Made by a program: the position numbers and the translations under genes | Source of the DNA: Parapedobacter pyrenivorans | Lineage (GTDB): Bacteria; Bacteroidota; Bacteroidia; Sphingobacteriales; Sphingobacteriaceae | Direction: 5' to 3' | NCBI RefSeq assembly: GCF_014636865.1 | Contig: NZ_BMER01000001.1 | Coordinates: forward strand, 1,166,718-1,230,717 | DNA: 64,000 nucleotides | Notes under the pieces: model-generated | The model's database searches: none | Told to the model about the DNA's origin: nothing | What the model saw: the letters and a program-made list of their open reading frames with translations, nothing else | Shown: piece after piece, positions 14,105 to 23,371 of the stretch | Numbering within the stretch: the stretch's first letter is position 1 | How the letters are laid out: each line of letters opens with the position of its first letter

Positions 14105-17100
14105 ATGTATAAAAAAAATACCACACATGGTTACTGCTATTGGAGATGTGTGTTTCTTAAATATGCCTTACGCATGAAATTATCCTGTGTTTTGCTGATG
14201 GTTGGCTTTTTGCAACTCAATGCGCATACGTATGCACAACACATCAGTATCAGCAAGCATAACGCCTCGTTGGTAGAGCTGTTCAATGATATCAAAAAGC
14301 AAAGCGGGTATCACATCTTCTACGATGCGTCAATGATCCAAGCGACGCATCCCATATCTGTTAATATCCGGAATAGGTCGTTGGAAGAAGCGTTGACCTA
14401 TGTACTCAAGGGATTGGAGCTGGGCTACAAAGTGGTTGATAAAAATGTGATCATCACGAAAGTTGAAAAAGCGAAGCTGCCCGGAAAGAATACCTACGCG
14501 CTACAGGAACGGCAGATCATCGGTAACGTAACTGACGAGCACGGGAGGCCCTTGGAAGGGGTTACCGTCTCCGTTAAGGGAACTCCCATTGTAACGACAT
14601 CTCGTGCAACCGGGGATTACCAACTGACGCTACCCGAAAATGGGAGTACATTGGTTTTTTCCATTGTCGGGTTCGAAATGCGGGAAGTGGCAGTTCCCAC
14701 AGGCAATGTGCTGAACATCTCGCTTAAAACCCACGTCAGCAACTTAGACGAAGTTGTTGTAGTAGGATATGGCACACAGCGGCGGCGGGATTTAACAGGA
14801 GCAATTTCCTCGGTCACTTCCAAGGAAATCACCGAAGTTGCCAGCCTGAATGCGATGCAAGCGATTCAGGGGAAAGTTGCTGGTGTAAATGTGATGCAAA
14901 ACGGTTGGAACCCGGGATCGGATGCGACCATCAGAATCAGGGGACGACGATCTTTCAATGCCTCAAACGATCCGTTGTATGTAATCGATGGGATCCCCAT
15001 TGTAAGGGGACTGAACGAAATAAATCCGGCTGAAATAGAGTCGATGGAAGTATTGAAAGATGCCTCTGCAACGGCTATTTATGGCTCAAGAGGTGCGAAT
15101 GGGGTCGTGCTCATTACAACGAAGCGCGGAAAAACCGGGCAGACGTCAATTACCTACGACGCCTACGTGGGAAGCCAAACGCCACTGCGCTTATTGGATA
15201 TTATGGATGGGGCCGAGTTCGCTGAATTTGTGCGAGAGACTTACCGCAACCGGACAACTAATCCTTACGACTCACCCTCGCCCAACCTGGAAGAAGACCA
15301 GCGGTTGGTGATATTCACCCAAGATCCCTACATACTGGAATCCGTTACACAGGCTTACGACGAAAGCGGGAATTACAATCCCTCAAAAGTGAGAAGCTTT
15401 GACTGGGTAGATGCCACTCTGCGCAACGGATTTATCCAAAACCACCAATTGGGCATTACCGGCGGCACGGAAAAAACACAACTAGGGATCTCGGGAGGAT
15501 ATTATACCAATAAGGGGATCACGAAAGGTATGGACTACAACAGGTACAGTATCCGGGTAAACCTCGATCATCAGGTCAGTAGCCGGATTAAAGTGGGCAC
15601 GTCTTCCGTATTTTCCTACGTCCGTGAAAACGCCGGTTCTGAGTTGTACGGCATTGCACGGCAGCAGAACCCCTTGGCTACCCCCTATAATCCTGATGGA
15701 AGTCTACTGCTGAATCCTGGCAATGACGCGTTGGCGGTGAACCCGCTTTTGAATATCGATGGCGTAATCAACGAGCACCGGAGAAACAGGACACTTACCA
15801 ACTTATATGGTGAGGTGAGCATCGTCGATGGATTAAAATTCAGGACAAATTTCGGCATTGATTTCCGGACGGCGCGAGATGGAAGGTTCCGGTCATCCAT
15901 GTCTACCAACCAAAATGGTGCTCCGGCTTGGGCAGAATATGGCGGTAACTATTCTAAAGGGTACGTATGGGAAAACATATTGACGTACGATAGGGAGTTT
16001 GATAACCATCGATTCACCGTCACGGCGCTCCAAAGTATCCAAAACGATAGAATGGAGGAATATGGGGAGACCGTCAGAGGGTTGCCGTATGAATATCAGT
16101 GGTTTTACAACGTAGGCTCTGCTACCGAAAACCTCGGCGTAAGAAGTAATTTGGCTGAATGGCGGATGATGTCTTGGATGGGTAGGGTTAACTACAGTTT
16201 CCAAGGGAAATATATGCTTACACTGTCTGGCCGGAGTGACGGGTCTTCCGTTTTGGCTCCAGGCCGCAAATACGCCTTCTTTCCGTCGGCGGCTTTGGCT
16301 TGGCGATTATCCGATGAGGAGTTATTCAAGAACATCGATCAACTGGACGATCTGAAGCTACGTATCGGATACGGGATGACCGGCAATTCAGCAATCAGCC
16401 CTTATCAGACCCAGGGATCATTGAGTTTAACACGCTATTCTTGGGACGAAAATGTGGCTATCGGTTATGCCGCCGGCGGATTTCCAAATGCCAGATTGGG
16501 ATGGGAAACGACAAGCCAAGTAAATTTCGGATTGGATTTTTCGTGGCTGCAGGGTAAAATAAGCGGGGTTATCGATGTATATCAGCAAAACACCCGTGAT
16601 TTGTTGATGGAACGTCAACTACCCGTAGTGTCCGGTTTTTCCAGTGTGTTGGAGAATGTGGGAAAAACCCGAAATACAGGTTTGGAAATCAGCTTATCAA
16701 CCGTCAACTATGAATCGAAGCGGTCCGATTTCAGTTGGAGTACGGATTGGTTATTCAATGCGAACCGGGAAGAAATCGTGGAGCTATATGGTGGGAAAAA
16801 GGACGATATCGGCAATACCTGGTTTCTCGGACATCCCATCGGTGTTTTTTATGACCACCAATTTGCAGGAATATGGCAAGATACCGAGCAGGATCGCCAG
16901 GAAATGGCTAAGTATAATGAGAACGGCCATTCTTATGAGCCAGGGTTGATCCGGTTGGTCGATCAAAACGGTGACTACCGGATCAATGCAGAAGACCGGA
17001 TTATCCTCGGCAACGACCGCGCAAAATGGATAGGCAGCCTCACCAATCGGATAAGCTGGAAGGGGTTTGATTGGTCATTTCAGCTCTATGCCAATATCGG

Positions 17101-17470
17101 CCCTTTGATCCGCTTCGATAAAGCACTGAGGCTGGAGGGCCGGTGGAATACGGTCAATGTAAATTATTGGACTCCTCAAAACCAAAGCAACGAGTATCCG
17201 AAACCCAGTGCAAACTGGGAGACGCCTCCGGATATCGGTACGGTCTATTATCAAGATGGGTCGTTTGTACGTTTAAGGTACGTGACATTGGGATATAGTA
17301 TTCCCAACGGCCTAATTGAGCGGATGAAGATGAGCCGCGCTCGCGTGTACTTTACAGCCCAGAATCCATACCTCTGGACTAAGTTTGATGGGTTGGACCC
17401 TGAAGGAGCGAGGGGATTCAATACACCTAGCCCGAAGACCTTTATGGTTGGAATAAATGTGGCTTTATAA
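14105..17470 (+). CDS. SusC/RagA-family TonB-dependent outer-membrane importer with STN signalling domain
   Basis: The start at 14105 (MYKKNTTHG) fits homologues better than 14075. A signal peptide ends near ...NAHTYAQ. An STN/secretin domain (about 45-110) marks a receptor that signals to FecR. A CarboxypepD_reg-like domain follows (IIGNVTDEHGRPLEGVTVSV), then the SusC linker LDEVVVVGYGTQRRRDLTG, the plug (with PLYVIDGIPI and ATAIYGSRGANGVVLITTKRG) and a 22-strand barrel to the C-terminus. It imports a glycan or related nutrient with the SusD lipoprotein encoded 20 bases downstream. No glycoside hydrolase is adjacent, so the substrate may be a small acid sugar. Confidence 0.95.
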   Translation: MYKKNTTHGYCYWRCVFLKYALRMKLSCVLLMVGFLQLNAHTYAQHISISKHNASLVELFNDIKKQSGYHIFYDASMIQATHPISVNIRNRSLEEALTYVLKGLELGYKVVDKNVIITKVEKAKLPGKNTYALQERQIIGNVTDEHGRPLEGVTVSVKGTPIVTTSRATGDYQLTLPENGSTLVFSIVGFEMREVAVPTGNVLNISLKTHVSNLDEVVVVGYGTQRRRDLTGAISSVTSKEITEVASLNAMQAIQGKVAGVNVMQNGWNPGSDATIRIRGRRSFNASNDPLYVIDGIPIVRGLNEINPAEIESMEVLKDASATAIYGSRGANGVVLITTKRGKTGQTSITYDAYVGSQTPLRLLDIMDGAEFAEFVRETYRNRTTNPYDSPSPNLEEDQRLVIFTQDPYILESVTQAYDESGNYNPSKVRSFDWVDATLRNGFIQNHQLGITGGTEKTQLGISGGYYTNKGITKGMDYNRYSIRVNLDHQVSSRIKVGTSSVFSYVRENAGSELYGIARQQNPLATPYNPDGSLLLNPGNDALAVNPLLNIDGVINEHRRNRTLTNLYGEVSIVDGLKFRTNFGIDFRTARDGRFRSSMSTNQNGAPAWAEYGGNYSKGYVWENILTYDREFDNHRFTVTALQSIQNDRMEEYGETVRGLPYEYQWFYNVGSATENLGVRSNLAEWRMMSWMGRVNYSFQGKYMLTLSGRSDGSSVLAPGRKYAFFPSAALAWRLSDEELFKNIDQLDDLKLRIGYGMTGNSAISPYQTQGSLSLTRYSWDENVAIGYAAGGFPNARLGWETTSQVNFGLDFSWLQGKISGVIDVYQQNTRDLLMERQLPVVSGFSSVLENVGKTRNTGLEISLSTVNYESKRSDFSWSTDWLFNANREEIVELYGGKKDDIGNTWFLGHPIGVFYDHQFAGIWQDTEQDRQEMAKYNENGHSYEPGLIRLVDQNGDYRINAEDRIILGNDRAKWIGSLTNRISWKGFDWSFQLYANIGPLIRFDKALRLEGRWNTVNVNYWTPQNQSNEYPKPSANWETPPDIGTVYYQDGSFVRLRYVTLGYSIPNGLIERMKMSRARVYFTAQNPYLWTKFDGLDPEGARGFNTPSPKTFMVGINVAL

Positions 17471-17490
17471 ATCTATAACGAACGCTAAAA

Positions 17491-19275
17491 ATGAAAACGA
17501 AGATACACATCATCTTATTTTGCATGGTATTGAGCTTATCATGCACCAATTACCTCGACGAAAAAATCGTATCGGGGATATCCTATGGTTATTATGAAAC
17601 TCCTGAGGGTGTAGACGCCGGCGTGGCATCCATCTACAGCGTGTTGAGGTGGGCTTATAACGGAGAAAACCTGCATCCCATTCAGGAATTGGGAACCGAT
17701 ACCTATCAAGAAGGGCAGGATGGGAACCTCAAGGGAGCCTTGAACCGATATGAGTCGTCACTAAATTCACAATTCGGGGTACTGTATAATTTCTGGAGTA
17801 ATTATTATACGGGGATTAGCCGGGCAAATATTGTCATCAATGCGATACCGAGCGTAACGGGTATGAGCGACGACATCAAAAATATCCGGATGGGGGAATC
17901 ACGTTTCTTGAGAGGGTTATTCTATTTTTATCTTGTGCAAACGTTTGGCCAGGTGCCTATTGTCAAGGAAGTGGACTTTGAAGTCAAGACGGATTTCAAG
18001 CGTGCTCCGGTAGCCGATGTCTATGACCTCATCATTGAAGACATCCGCTATGCCGTAGACTACTTGCCGCCGAGCCAACCGGACTATGGCCGAGCTACGA
18101 AAGGAGCGGCGCAGCACCTGCTGGCTTCGGTGTACCTTACTCGAGGTAGCGCCATCACCGCCCAGCGTGGGCAGAAAGCGACAGACATGGACAGCGCTGC
18201 CTACTATGCCGATCAAGTGATAGCTAGCGGCACGTATTCCCTTGTTCCCGATTTCAAGCAATTGTGGCATATCGACAATCAAAAAAACAGTGAAGTGATA
18301 TTCGCGGTGCAATTCTCCCAAAATATGCTATACAACAACAATTCTGGCAATAAAATACATCTGTATTACACCATGGTATACGATAATAAGCCGGGTATGA
18401 GCCGCGCGCTGGAATATGGACGCCCATGGCGGAGGGTAAGGCCCACTGATTTTACGCTTTACGAGCTCTTCGACCGTAAAAACGATGCCCGTTTCTATAA
18501 AACGTTTCGAACGGTATGGTATGCAAACAATCCGGATAATATTCCCGTATGGCAGGCCACAGCCGGATATACGCCGCCATCGGATCTGGTGGGGAAACCG
18601 AAGTTTGCGGTAGGCGATACCGCAATATGGGTTACGATGGAGCGTGTCCCCGATCACGTAAACCGCGATTCACTATATGCTTCCAAACCCTATTATTATA
18701 TTCCGCGCAACCGGCAAACCAATGCGGAGTTTCCGCAGAATTTCAAGTTTTACGATGATAAACGACCGGCAGCGAATGACGAGAATGGCTCTCGGGATTG
18801 GTACGTATTTCGGCTGGCCGAGACCTACCTGATTGCAGCAGAGGCATATGGTCGATCTGGCAACTATGCCACCGCTGTTGAACGACTGAATGAAGTGAGG
18901 AAGCGGGCTGCCTACAAAGAAGGAGAAGAAAAGCCCGGCGAATACTGGCGTGTTGAAGGTGGCGATTACGATGAACGGTTTGAAAGTACGGAGCAAGCAC
19001 TGCTCCTCTCGGTGGAAGATATCACGACGGGCCTGGGTGATTATTCCTTTATCGACTTTATGTTGGATGAACGCGCCCGCGAATTGCATGGCGAATGCAT
19101 ACGTCGTTGGGAACTCGTCAGGTGCGAGAAACTGGTTGAGCGGGTATTGGAACATAATCCGGAAGCCCAAAATATACGCGAATTCCACAAACTCATGCCC
19201 ATTCCGCAAAACCACATCGATCGCCTTGATCCGATTGGTCCATTGGAAGAAGAGCAAAACGAAGGGTATTATTAA
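17491..19275 (+). CDS. SusD/RagB-family outer-membrane nutrient-binding lipoprotein
   Basis: 594 residues. A lipoprotein signal peptide ends in LSLSC, with the lipid-bearing cysteine near residue 18. Tetratricopeptide-like helices of the SusD N-terminal domain follow (ESRFLRGLFYFYLVQTFGQVPIV) and the C-terminal RagB/SusD domain contains FRLAETYLIAAEAYGRSGN and the LDERARELHGECIRRWELVR block. It caps the SusC barrel at the cell surface and captures substrate. Stop-to-start spacing to susC is 20 bases, so they are co-transcribed. Confidence 0.95.
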   Translation: MKTKIHIILFCMVLSLSCTNYLDEKIVSGISYGYYETPEGVDAGVASIYSVLRWAYNGENLHPIQELGTDTYQEGQDGNLKGALNRYESSLNSQFGVLYNFWSNYYTGISRANIVINAIPSVTGMSDDIKNIRMGESRFLRGLFYFYLVQTFGQVPIVKEVDFEVKTDFKRAPVADVYDLIIEDIRYAVDYLPPSQPDYGRATKGAAQHLLASVYLTRGSAITAQRGQKATDMDSAAYYADQVIASGTYSLVPDFKQLWHIDNQKNSEVIFAVQFSQNMLYNNNSGNKIHLYYTMVYDNKPGMSRALEYGRPWRRVRPTDFTLYELFDRKNDARFYKTFRTVWYANNPDNIPVWQATAGYTPPSDLVGKPKFAVGDTAIWVTMERVPDHVNRDSLYASKPYYYIPRNRQTNAEFPQNFKFYDDKRPAANDENGSRDWYVFRLAETYLIAAEAYGRSGNYATAVERLNEVRKRAAYKEGEEKPGEYWRVEGGDYDERFESTEQALLLSVEDITTGLGDYSFIDFMLDERARELHGECIRRWELVRCEKLVERVLEHNPEAQNIREFHKLMPIPQNHIDRLDPIGPLEEEQNEGYY

Positions 19276-19372
19276 ACGAAGGATATTATAAAATATAGGT
19301 GTAACCCGCATGGCAAAATCCGTAAGGATTCCGAATGCGGCTATTCAGGCAAGTAATTTAATCAATAGAATA

Positions 19373-20656
19373 ATGGTATCAAGAAGAAATTTTATCAAGA
19401 TGGCCGGCGCAGTACCGGCGATAACACTGGCAGATAAGCATGCACTATTTTCAATCAACCCCTCCCGTTTTAATGGAAGGGGACCAGCCATCCGACGCAT
19501 CGAGTTGATGAATGTAACCGGCAGCTTTTATCGCTTTGTAGGAATGAATGCTTATGACACGGAGCCCAAGGGTATCAATAAAGTACAGCAGATCGCGAGG
19601 ATTACCTTAGCCGATGGTACGGAAGGACTCACGGTAATCGGCTACACCCGTATTACCGACGGGATTCTAGCTAAAATAAAAGAATTGATCGGTAAAGATC
19701 CCTTCGGCTTTTACAACTGGCAGGATGAACGGATTGCAGGGGTGGCAGAAGATTTGCACCCGTATTTTTATGATGCAGACTATTCGTGGATAGAGGGTGC
19801 GATTTTAGACGCGTTGGGCAAGGTACTGCAGGTTCCCGTTTGGAAATTATTTGGAGATGCCGTAAAAGCCGGCATCGATACCTACGATGGGACACTGTAC
19901 TTCGAGGAGATTTCACTCAACGGCGATGTTGATACGATTGCAGACATCGGAAAGCGGGTAAAAAACGATGGGTACACCGCTATAAAAATGAAATTGGGCC
20001 GACCCTCAAAATGGTTGAAAGGAGAAGCAGGCGTAGACCGTGACATCGATGTTTTTATCGCCTTAAGAGAGGCCGTGGGATGGAATTTTAATATCATGAC
20101 CGATGCCAACAATGGGTATAAAGACCAATTTGAATGGGCAGTGAAATTAATGAAAGCCTGCGCTCCTTACGAAATGTATTGGATGGAAGAACTGTTTCCG
20201 GAAGATAAGTCATTGTACCTCAAGTTACGGGAGACGTTGCTGCAAGATGGTTTTTTTATTCCCATCGCTGAGGGTGAAAATATCCGCCGACACGAACAGT
20301 TCACGTCCCTGTTGGCCGATAGTGTTTACAACTTTTTGCAACCCGATATGCGTACCTGCGGCATGAGTTATATTTTGCTGATGGCTCACGAGGCAAAAGG
20401 ACACCCGCACGTCAAGCTCATTCCTCACAATTGGCAGAGCCAAATGGGGCTCATTATGAGCCTGCATGCAGCGAAGATAAGCACCAATATCAATTTTGTT
20501 GAGGACGACCGTTTTCATAATCACGCACTTTCGACTACGAAGTATCAATTTAAGGGCGGGCAATGGTTTATACCGGATGAGCCCGGATGGGGTGTCAAAT
20601 TGGTGCCTGACTATAAGCAGTTTGTCGTCAGCGGAAGTGAAGTTGTTATCGAATAG
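19373..20656 (+). CDS. Enolase-superfamily (mandelate racemase group) enzyme with Tat signal
   Basis: The start at 19373 is chosen because it gives a twin-arginine signal, MVSRRNFIKM; the longer frame from 19310 adds unrelated residues. The catalytic barrel shows the K-x-K motif (AIKMKLG), the three metal acids (DANNGY, EELFPED, IAEGEN) and a late histidine in LIPHNW, matching the mandelate-racemase subgroup that dehydrates or epimerises acid sugars. It follows SusD, so it probably acts in the periplasm on the compound imported by this locus. The exact substrate (an aldonate, uronate or lactone) cannot be read from sequence. Confidence 0.85.
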   Translation: MVSRRNFIKMAGAVPAITLADKHALFSINPSRFNGRGPAIRRIELMNVTGSFYRFVGMNAYDTEPKGINKVQQIARITLADGTEGLTVIGYTRITDGILAKIKELIGKDPFGFYNWQDERIAGVAEDLHPYFYDADYSWIEGAILDALGKVLQVPVWKLFGDAVKAGIDTYDGTLYFEEISLNGDVDTIADIGKRVKNDGYTAIKMKLGRPSKWLKGEAGVDRDIDVFIALREAVGWNFNIMTDANNGYKDQFEWAVKLMKACAPYEMYWMEELFPEDKSLYLKLRETLLQDGFFIPIAEGENIRRHEQFTSLLADSVYNFLQPDMRTCGMSYILLMAHEAKGHPHVKLIPHNWQSQMGLIMSLHAAKISTNINFVEDDRFHNHALSTTKYQFKGGQWFIPDEPGWGVKLVPDYKQFVVSGSEVVIE

Positions 20657-20677
20657 TTACCCACCCTTCAATTTTTT

Positions 20678-20710
20678 CACCGGTGCCAATGGCACCGGTG
20701 TTTTTTTATT
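20678..20710 (+). terminator. Rho-independent terminator of the sigma/FecR/SusCD operon
   Basis: Perfect 10-bp stem CACCGGTGCC/GGCACCGGTG with an AAT loop, followed by seven T, 21 bases after the enolase-family stop. Confidence 0.92.
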
Positions 20711-20780
20711 ACCCATCCCTTGTTTACCTGAAAAAAAGACGATAATTTCGAGGCAAAAAAACGCAAAGCAAACAGTCAAT

Positions 20781-21236
20781 ATGCAATCCCCATCACCAGA
20801 GGAACCGATGTACCAGGTGCCCGCTCGGTTCCGCTTTTTTGAGAACCTGCATATTGTATTTTGGTTGATCAAAGACATCAGCTGGGCGATGCTTTGGAAG
20901 CCCCTGGGCATGGTGATGATTATTCCCACGCTGACATTGGCGATCAAGATTACTATCCAAACGCGGTATATCAAGAGTGAGCTGTACCATAATTTAGCCA
21001 TTGTTTGCTGGATCTGCGCCAACTGCACGTGGATGACATTCGAATTCTTCTGGCCTGAATATGATTACCTGCGGTACTATACGGCGATACCGTTTGTTTG
21101 CGGCATCGGTTTTATTGCCTACTACTACCTCGTTTTGTTACCGGCAACGTCGAGGCGGCCGACAGTAATACCCGCAGTCGAGCCGGTACACCTAACAAAC
21201 GAACCGGGTGATTCGACGCCTATGAATGTTGACTAG
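20781..21236 (+). CDS. Hypothetical membrane protein (151 aa)
   Basis: The start at 20781 (MQSPSPEEPMYQ) lies after the terminator 20678-20710; the longer frame from 20496 would overlap the enolase gene. There are three hydrophobic segments: about 34-56 (MLWKPLGMVMIIPTLTLAI), 70-92 and 103-122. The N-terminus is proline-rich and the C-terminal 30 residues are polar. No recognised domain; similar small three-helix proteins occur in Bacteroidota. A transcript of its own is likely because a strong terminator precedes it. The next gene is convergent. Confidence 0.65.
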   Translation: MQSPSPEEPMYQVPARFRFFENLHIVFWLIKDISWAMLWKPLGMVMIIPTLTLAIKITIQTRYIKSELYHNLAIVCWICANCTWMTFEFFWPEYDYLRYYTAIPFVCGIGFIAYYYLVLLPATSRRPTVIPAVEPVHLTNEPGDSTPMNVD

Positions 21237-21243
21237 TCACACC

Positions 21244-21390
21244 TCATTCCGTTTGCCGGAATTTACGGCGCAACCGTAAACGTTCCAACTGGTCATACAG
21301 CTCAAATGCCGTATCAAGATAAGATTTGGTATCCAAGCGCTCCCTGCTTTCCGAGAAAACGCTTTCGGGGTGTTTGGCGTGGAATGCCGA
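21244..21390 (-). pseudogene. Orphaned 3' end of the sulfotransferase gene
   Basis: Reading on from the TGA at 21391-21393 in the same frame gives about 48 further sense codons, rich in charged helix-forming residues (FHAKHPESVFSESRERLD ... QLERLRLRRKFRQTE), then a TGA at 21244-21246. It looks like the normal C-terminal helix of the sulfotransferase, cut off by one nonsense change; a CGA to TGA transition would explain it. Confidence 0.65.
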
Positions 21391-22236
21391 TCACTTAGCC
21401 GCCTCCATGATATGGGTCTCATTGAGTGCCATCCCACAGCTCGAAGCTACGTTATGTAATAAACCGAGTGGCCCTTCTTCATAATTGAGGAGCACGGCCC
21501 TGCTATCTGATGAAGCAATATCCAGATACGTGCTGAAATAGCGTTCCAATACCCGTGCCAAGTAGTCATCCAAATCTGCAGCATGGATTTCCTTGGGATC
21601 AAACCCGAAAACTACCGGCTCAATCAATCCCGGTACCGCATGCATGCCCCGGAGTTTTCGATGGGATCGAACCACTTCATCAGGCCGTCGATAAAGGAGT
21701 ATAAACGGAACCTCAGGGTATAACGCCCGAAGTTGCCGCCAAAAGAACATATGCCAACTATCCAGTTTAATGATGAGGTGCTGTTCATTGCCTATCCGTT
21801 GTTGCCCATAGAGTCGGATGGCAGCGGATAGTGTTTCGGAGACCGAAAAGCCCGACGGGGCGTCGGTTTTAAAGGGCAACCGAATAATATCGTCGAAAAA
21901 CGGCACTTCCGCCAGGCTGATGCACAGCGGATGTAGCCCTAGCAGTTGTGACAGCAGGGTAGATCCGCATCGCGATACATGGAAGATGAAGGCCGTGGGC
22001 GGAATGTGGGGTAATGCAGTACCCCAGGCCGCCAGTAGGTCGACAGCGCTCGCTGGCCGAAAACGACTGGAATTGAAAATTTTGCTCCGGCCTTTGGCCA
22101 ATGTCTCTTCAAAAAACGGATCAGTGAACGGAATGCCCTTCAGCTGCATCCATTCGCACCAAACATCCTGTTTGCTGGTGTGGAGACGAGAGGGATACCA
22201 ATTTCGAATAGGCAGCATGGAAGGCATATTATTCAT
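21391..22236 (-). CDS. Sulfotransferase-family protein, C-terminally truncated by in-frame TGA
   Basis: 281 residues to the first stop. The 5'-phosphosulfate-binding loop of PAPS-dependent sulfotransferases is clear (FHVSRCGSTLLSQLLGLHP, residues about 90-108), as is the 3'-phosphate-binding segment FILLYRRPDEVVRSHRKLRG. The family transfers sulfate from PAPS to hydroxyl or amine groups of proteins, glycans or small molecules. The reading frame continues after the stop for about 48 codons (21244-21390), so the full gene would encode about 330 residues. It overlaps the hydroxylase gene upstream by four bases, so the two are translationally coupled. Activity may be lost or altered. Confidence 0.8.
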   Translation of the reverse strand: MNNMPSMLPIRNWYPSRLHTSKQDVWCEWMQLKGIPFTDPFFEETLAKGRSKIFNSSRFRPASAVDLLAAWGTALPHIPPTAFIFHVSRCGSTLLSQLLGLHPLCISLAEVPFFDDIIRLPFKTDAPSGFSVSETLSAAIRLYGQQRIGNEQHLIIKLDSWHMFFWRQLRALYPEVPFILLYRRPDEVVRSHRKLRGMHAVPGLIEPVVFGFDPKEIHAADLDDYLARVLERYFSTYLDIASSDSRAVLLNYEEGPLGLLHNVASSCGMALNETHIMEAAK

Positions 22237-22901
22237 AGCTCGTTCTCCAATCGGTCGGCGAGTTGCGTAGCGGTTGGTGTATCCTGTAGCCGGAGCGCCG
22301 CAATGACCTGTTTTTGCAGTGCGACATCGACATCCTCAGTCTTGGTTTGCTTGTCGGCACGGTCGAAAAGCCCGCGCAACCAATCATTTACTTGGCAATC
22401 AATCACCAAATGGATACGGTCAGTCGTACCCTTATTGTGTACGTGATGCACCAGGTTGGCATTGATGTACCAGCAGGTGCCAAGGGGCATGTCCACACGG
22501 ATATCCTCCACGTAGAATTCCACCTCCGGATTGGTCACGATTGGAAAGTGGAGACGTGCCTCTCCCTTTTCAAATGCCAGTTCATGATCGCGGTGCGGCT
22601 TGATATCAGCGCCCGCCTTTAAATTCAAGAAACGCACTGATTGTACCGGGCAATCCAAGGAGCGGACCAATTCTCCAACAGACGGAAAGTGATGCATGTG
22701 TGCTGTGTAGGCATACGCTTGTTCGCCCATCAGATCCGGGACGATACTATCCTTTCCTGCTGGCGTGCGCAACGGCAAAACAGTCCATTCTCCCTGGTAA
22801 TGCAACGTATTAAAATGCGACTGCCAAGTAGCGGGATATCGAGCCAGTTCCGCCGCGACGGAGTTGGGTGGTACAAGTGGTATTTTAGCAAAACAGATCA
22901 T
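22233..22901 (-). CDS. Aspartyl/asparaginyl beta-hydroxylase-family dioxygenase
   Basis: 222 residues. A cupin/jelly-roll 2-oxoglutarate/Fe(II) dioxygenase of the Asp_Arg_Hydrox family (PF05118). The first iron ligand is in IKPHRDHE, the core strand is ARLHFPIVTNPEVEFYV, and the distal histidine is in LVHHVHNKG, followed by an arginine in DRIHLVIDC for 2-oxoglutarate. It would hydroxylate aspartate or asparagine side chains in a protein or peptide. It is translationally coupled to the sulfotransferase and divergent from a second dioxygenase gene 470 bases away; both flank the tail-collar genes. Confidence 0.88.
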   Translation of the reverse strand: MICFAKIPLVPPNSVAAELARYPATWQSHFNTLHYQGEWTVLPLRTPAGKDSIVPDLMGEQAYAYTAHMHHFPSVGELVRSLDCPVQSVRFLNLKAGADIKPHRDHELAFEKGEARLHFPIVTNPEVEFYVEDIRVDMPLGTCWYINANLVHHVHNKGTTDRIHLVIDCQVNDWLRGLFDRADKQTKTEDVDVALQKQVIAALRLQDTPTATQLADRLENEL

Positions 22902-23371
22902 AGCTAGATGGGCTAATTGAGGTAGACTTAAAACAAATTAACAAGTTTTTTAGGAGAAATGAAATTGTTTTTTTAATCCGGTATTCTAATGAAAAGGGGC
23001 TTTAGCGGAATTATTTTCAATATTAATTAACCATCGACCGATTCCAAAGGCTTCCCGACAGGTACATTTTTACCAAGCGATGTAATTTAAAAGGTAAAAA
23101 ATCATAATACTAAAATATTTTTTACATACATTAGCAGTGCAAAATATAGGATATTGCCTACAACGCGATCAGTTAGGGCAAATCTTAGCATCTACTACTA
23201 CTTATGACATTCATTTTTTAATCAAGCCCATGAAAAGGCTTTTTAATCACAGTTAATCTGCATGTACGGCATGATATCGGCATAAACCATATCGATCACG
23301 CCAACCGCAAGATAATGGTGTGTGTCGACGGTTCGTGCTAGGCGTTTCGCTTACATCAATACTATGGAACC
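22902..23371. other. AT-rich divergent intergenic region (470 bp)
   Basis: It separates the hydroxylase/sulfotransferase pair (left) from the PKHD oxygenase/tail-collar operon (right). It is clearly more AT-rich than the flanking genes. A TACATTAG -7-like box (23127-23134) points right, about 240 bases before the oxygenase start, but without a clear -33 element. No open frame or RNA gene recognised. The room suggests shared regulation of both arms. Confidence 0.5.

Noticed and set aside
20496-20780. Extended N-terminus of the membrane protein at 20781
   Set aside because: The extension overlaps the enolase-family gene and spans a strong terminator.
21391-21393. Selenocysteine or programmed recoding at the TGA
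   Set aside because: The position is not catalytic in sulfotransferases, no recoding hairpin is obvious just downstream, and a CGA to TGA change explains it more simply.
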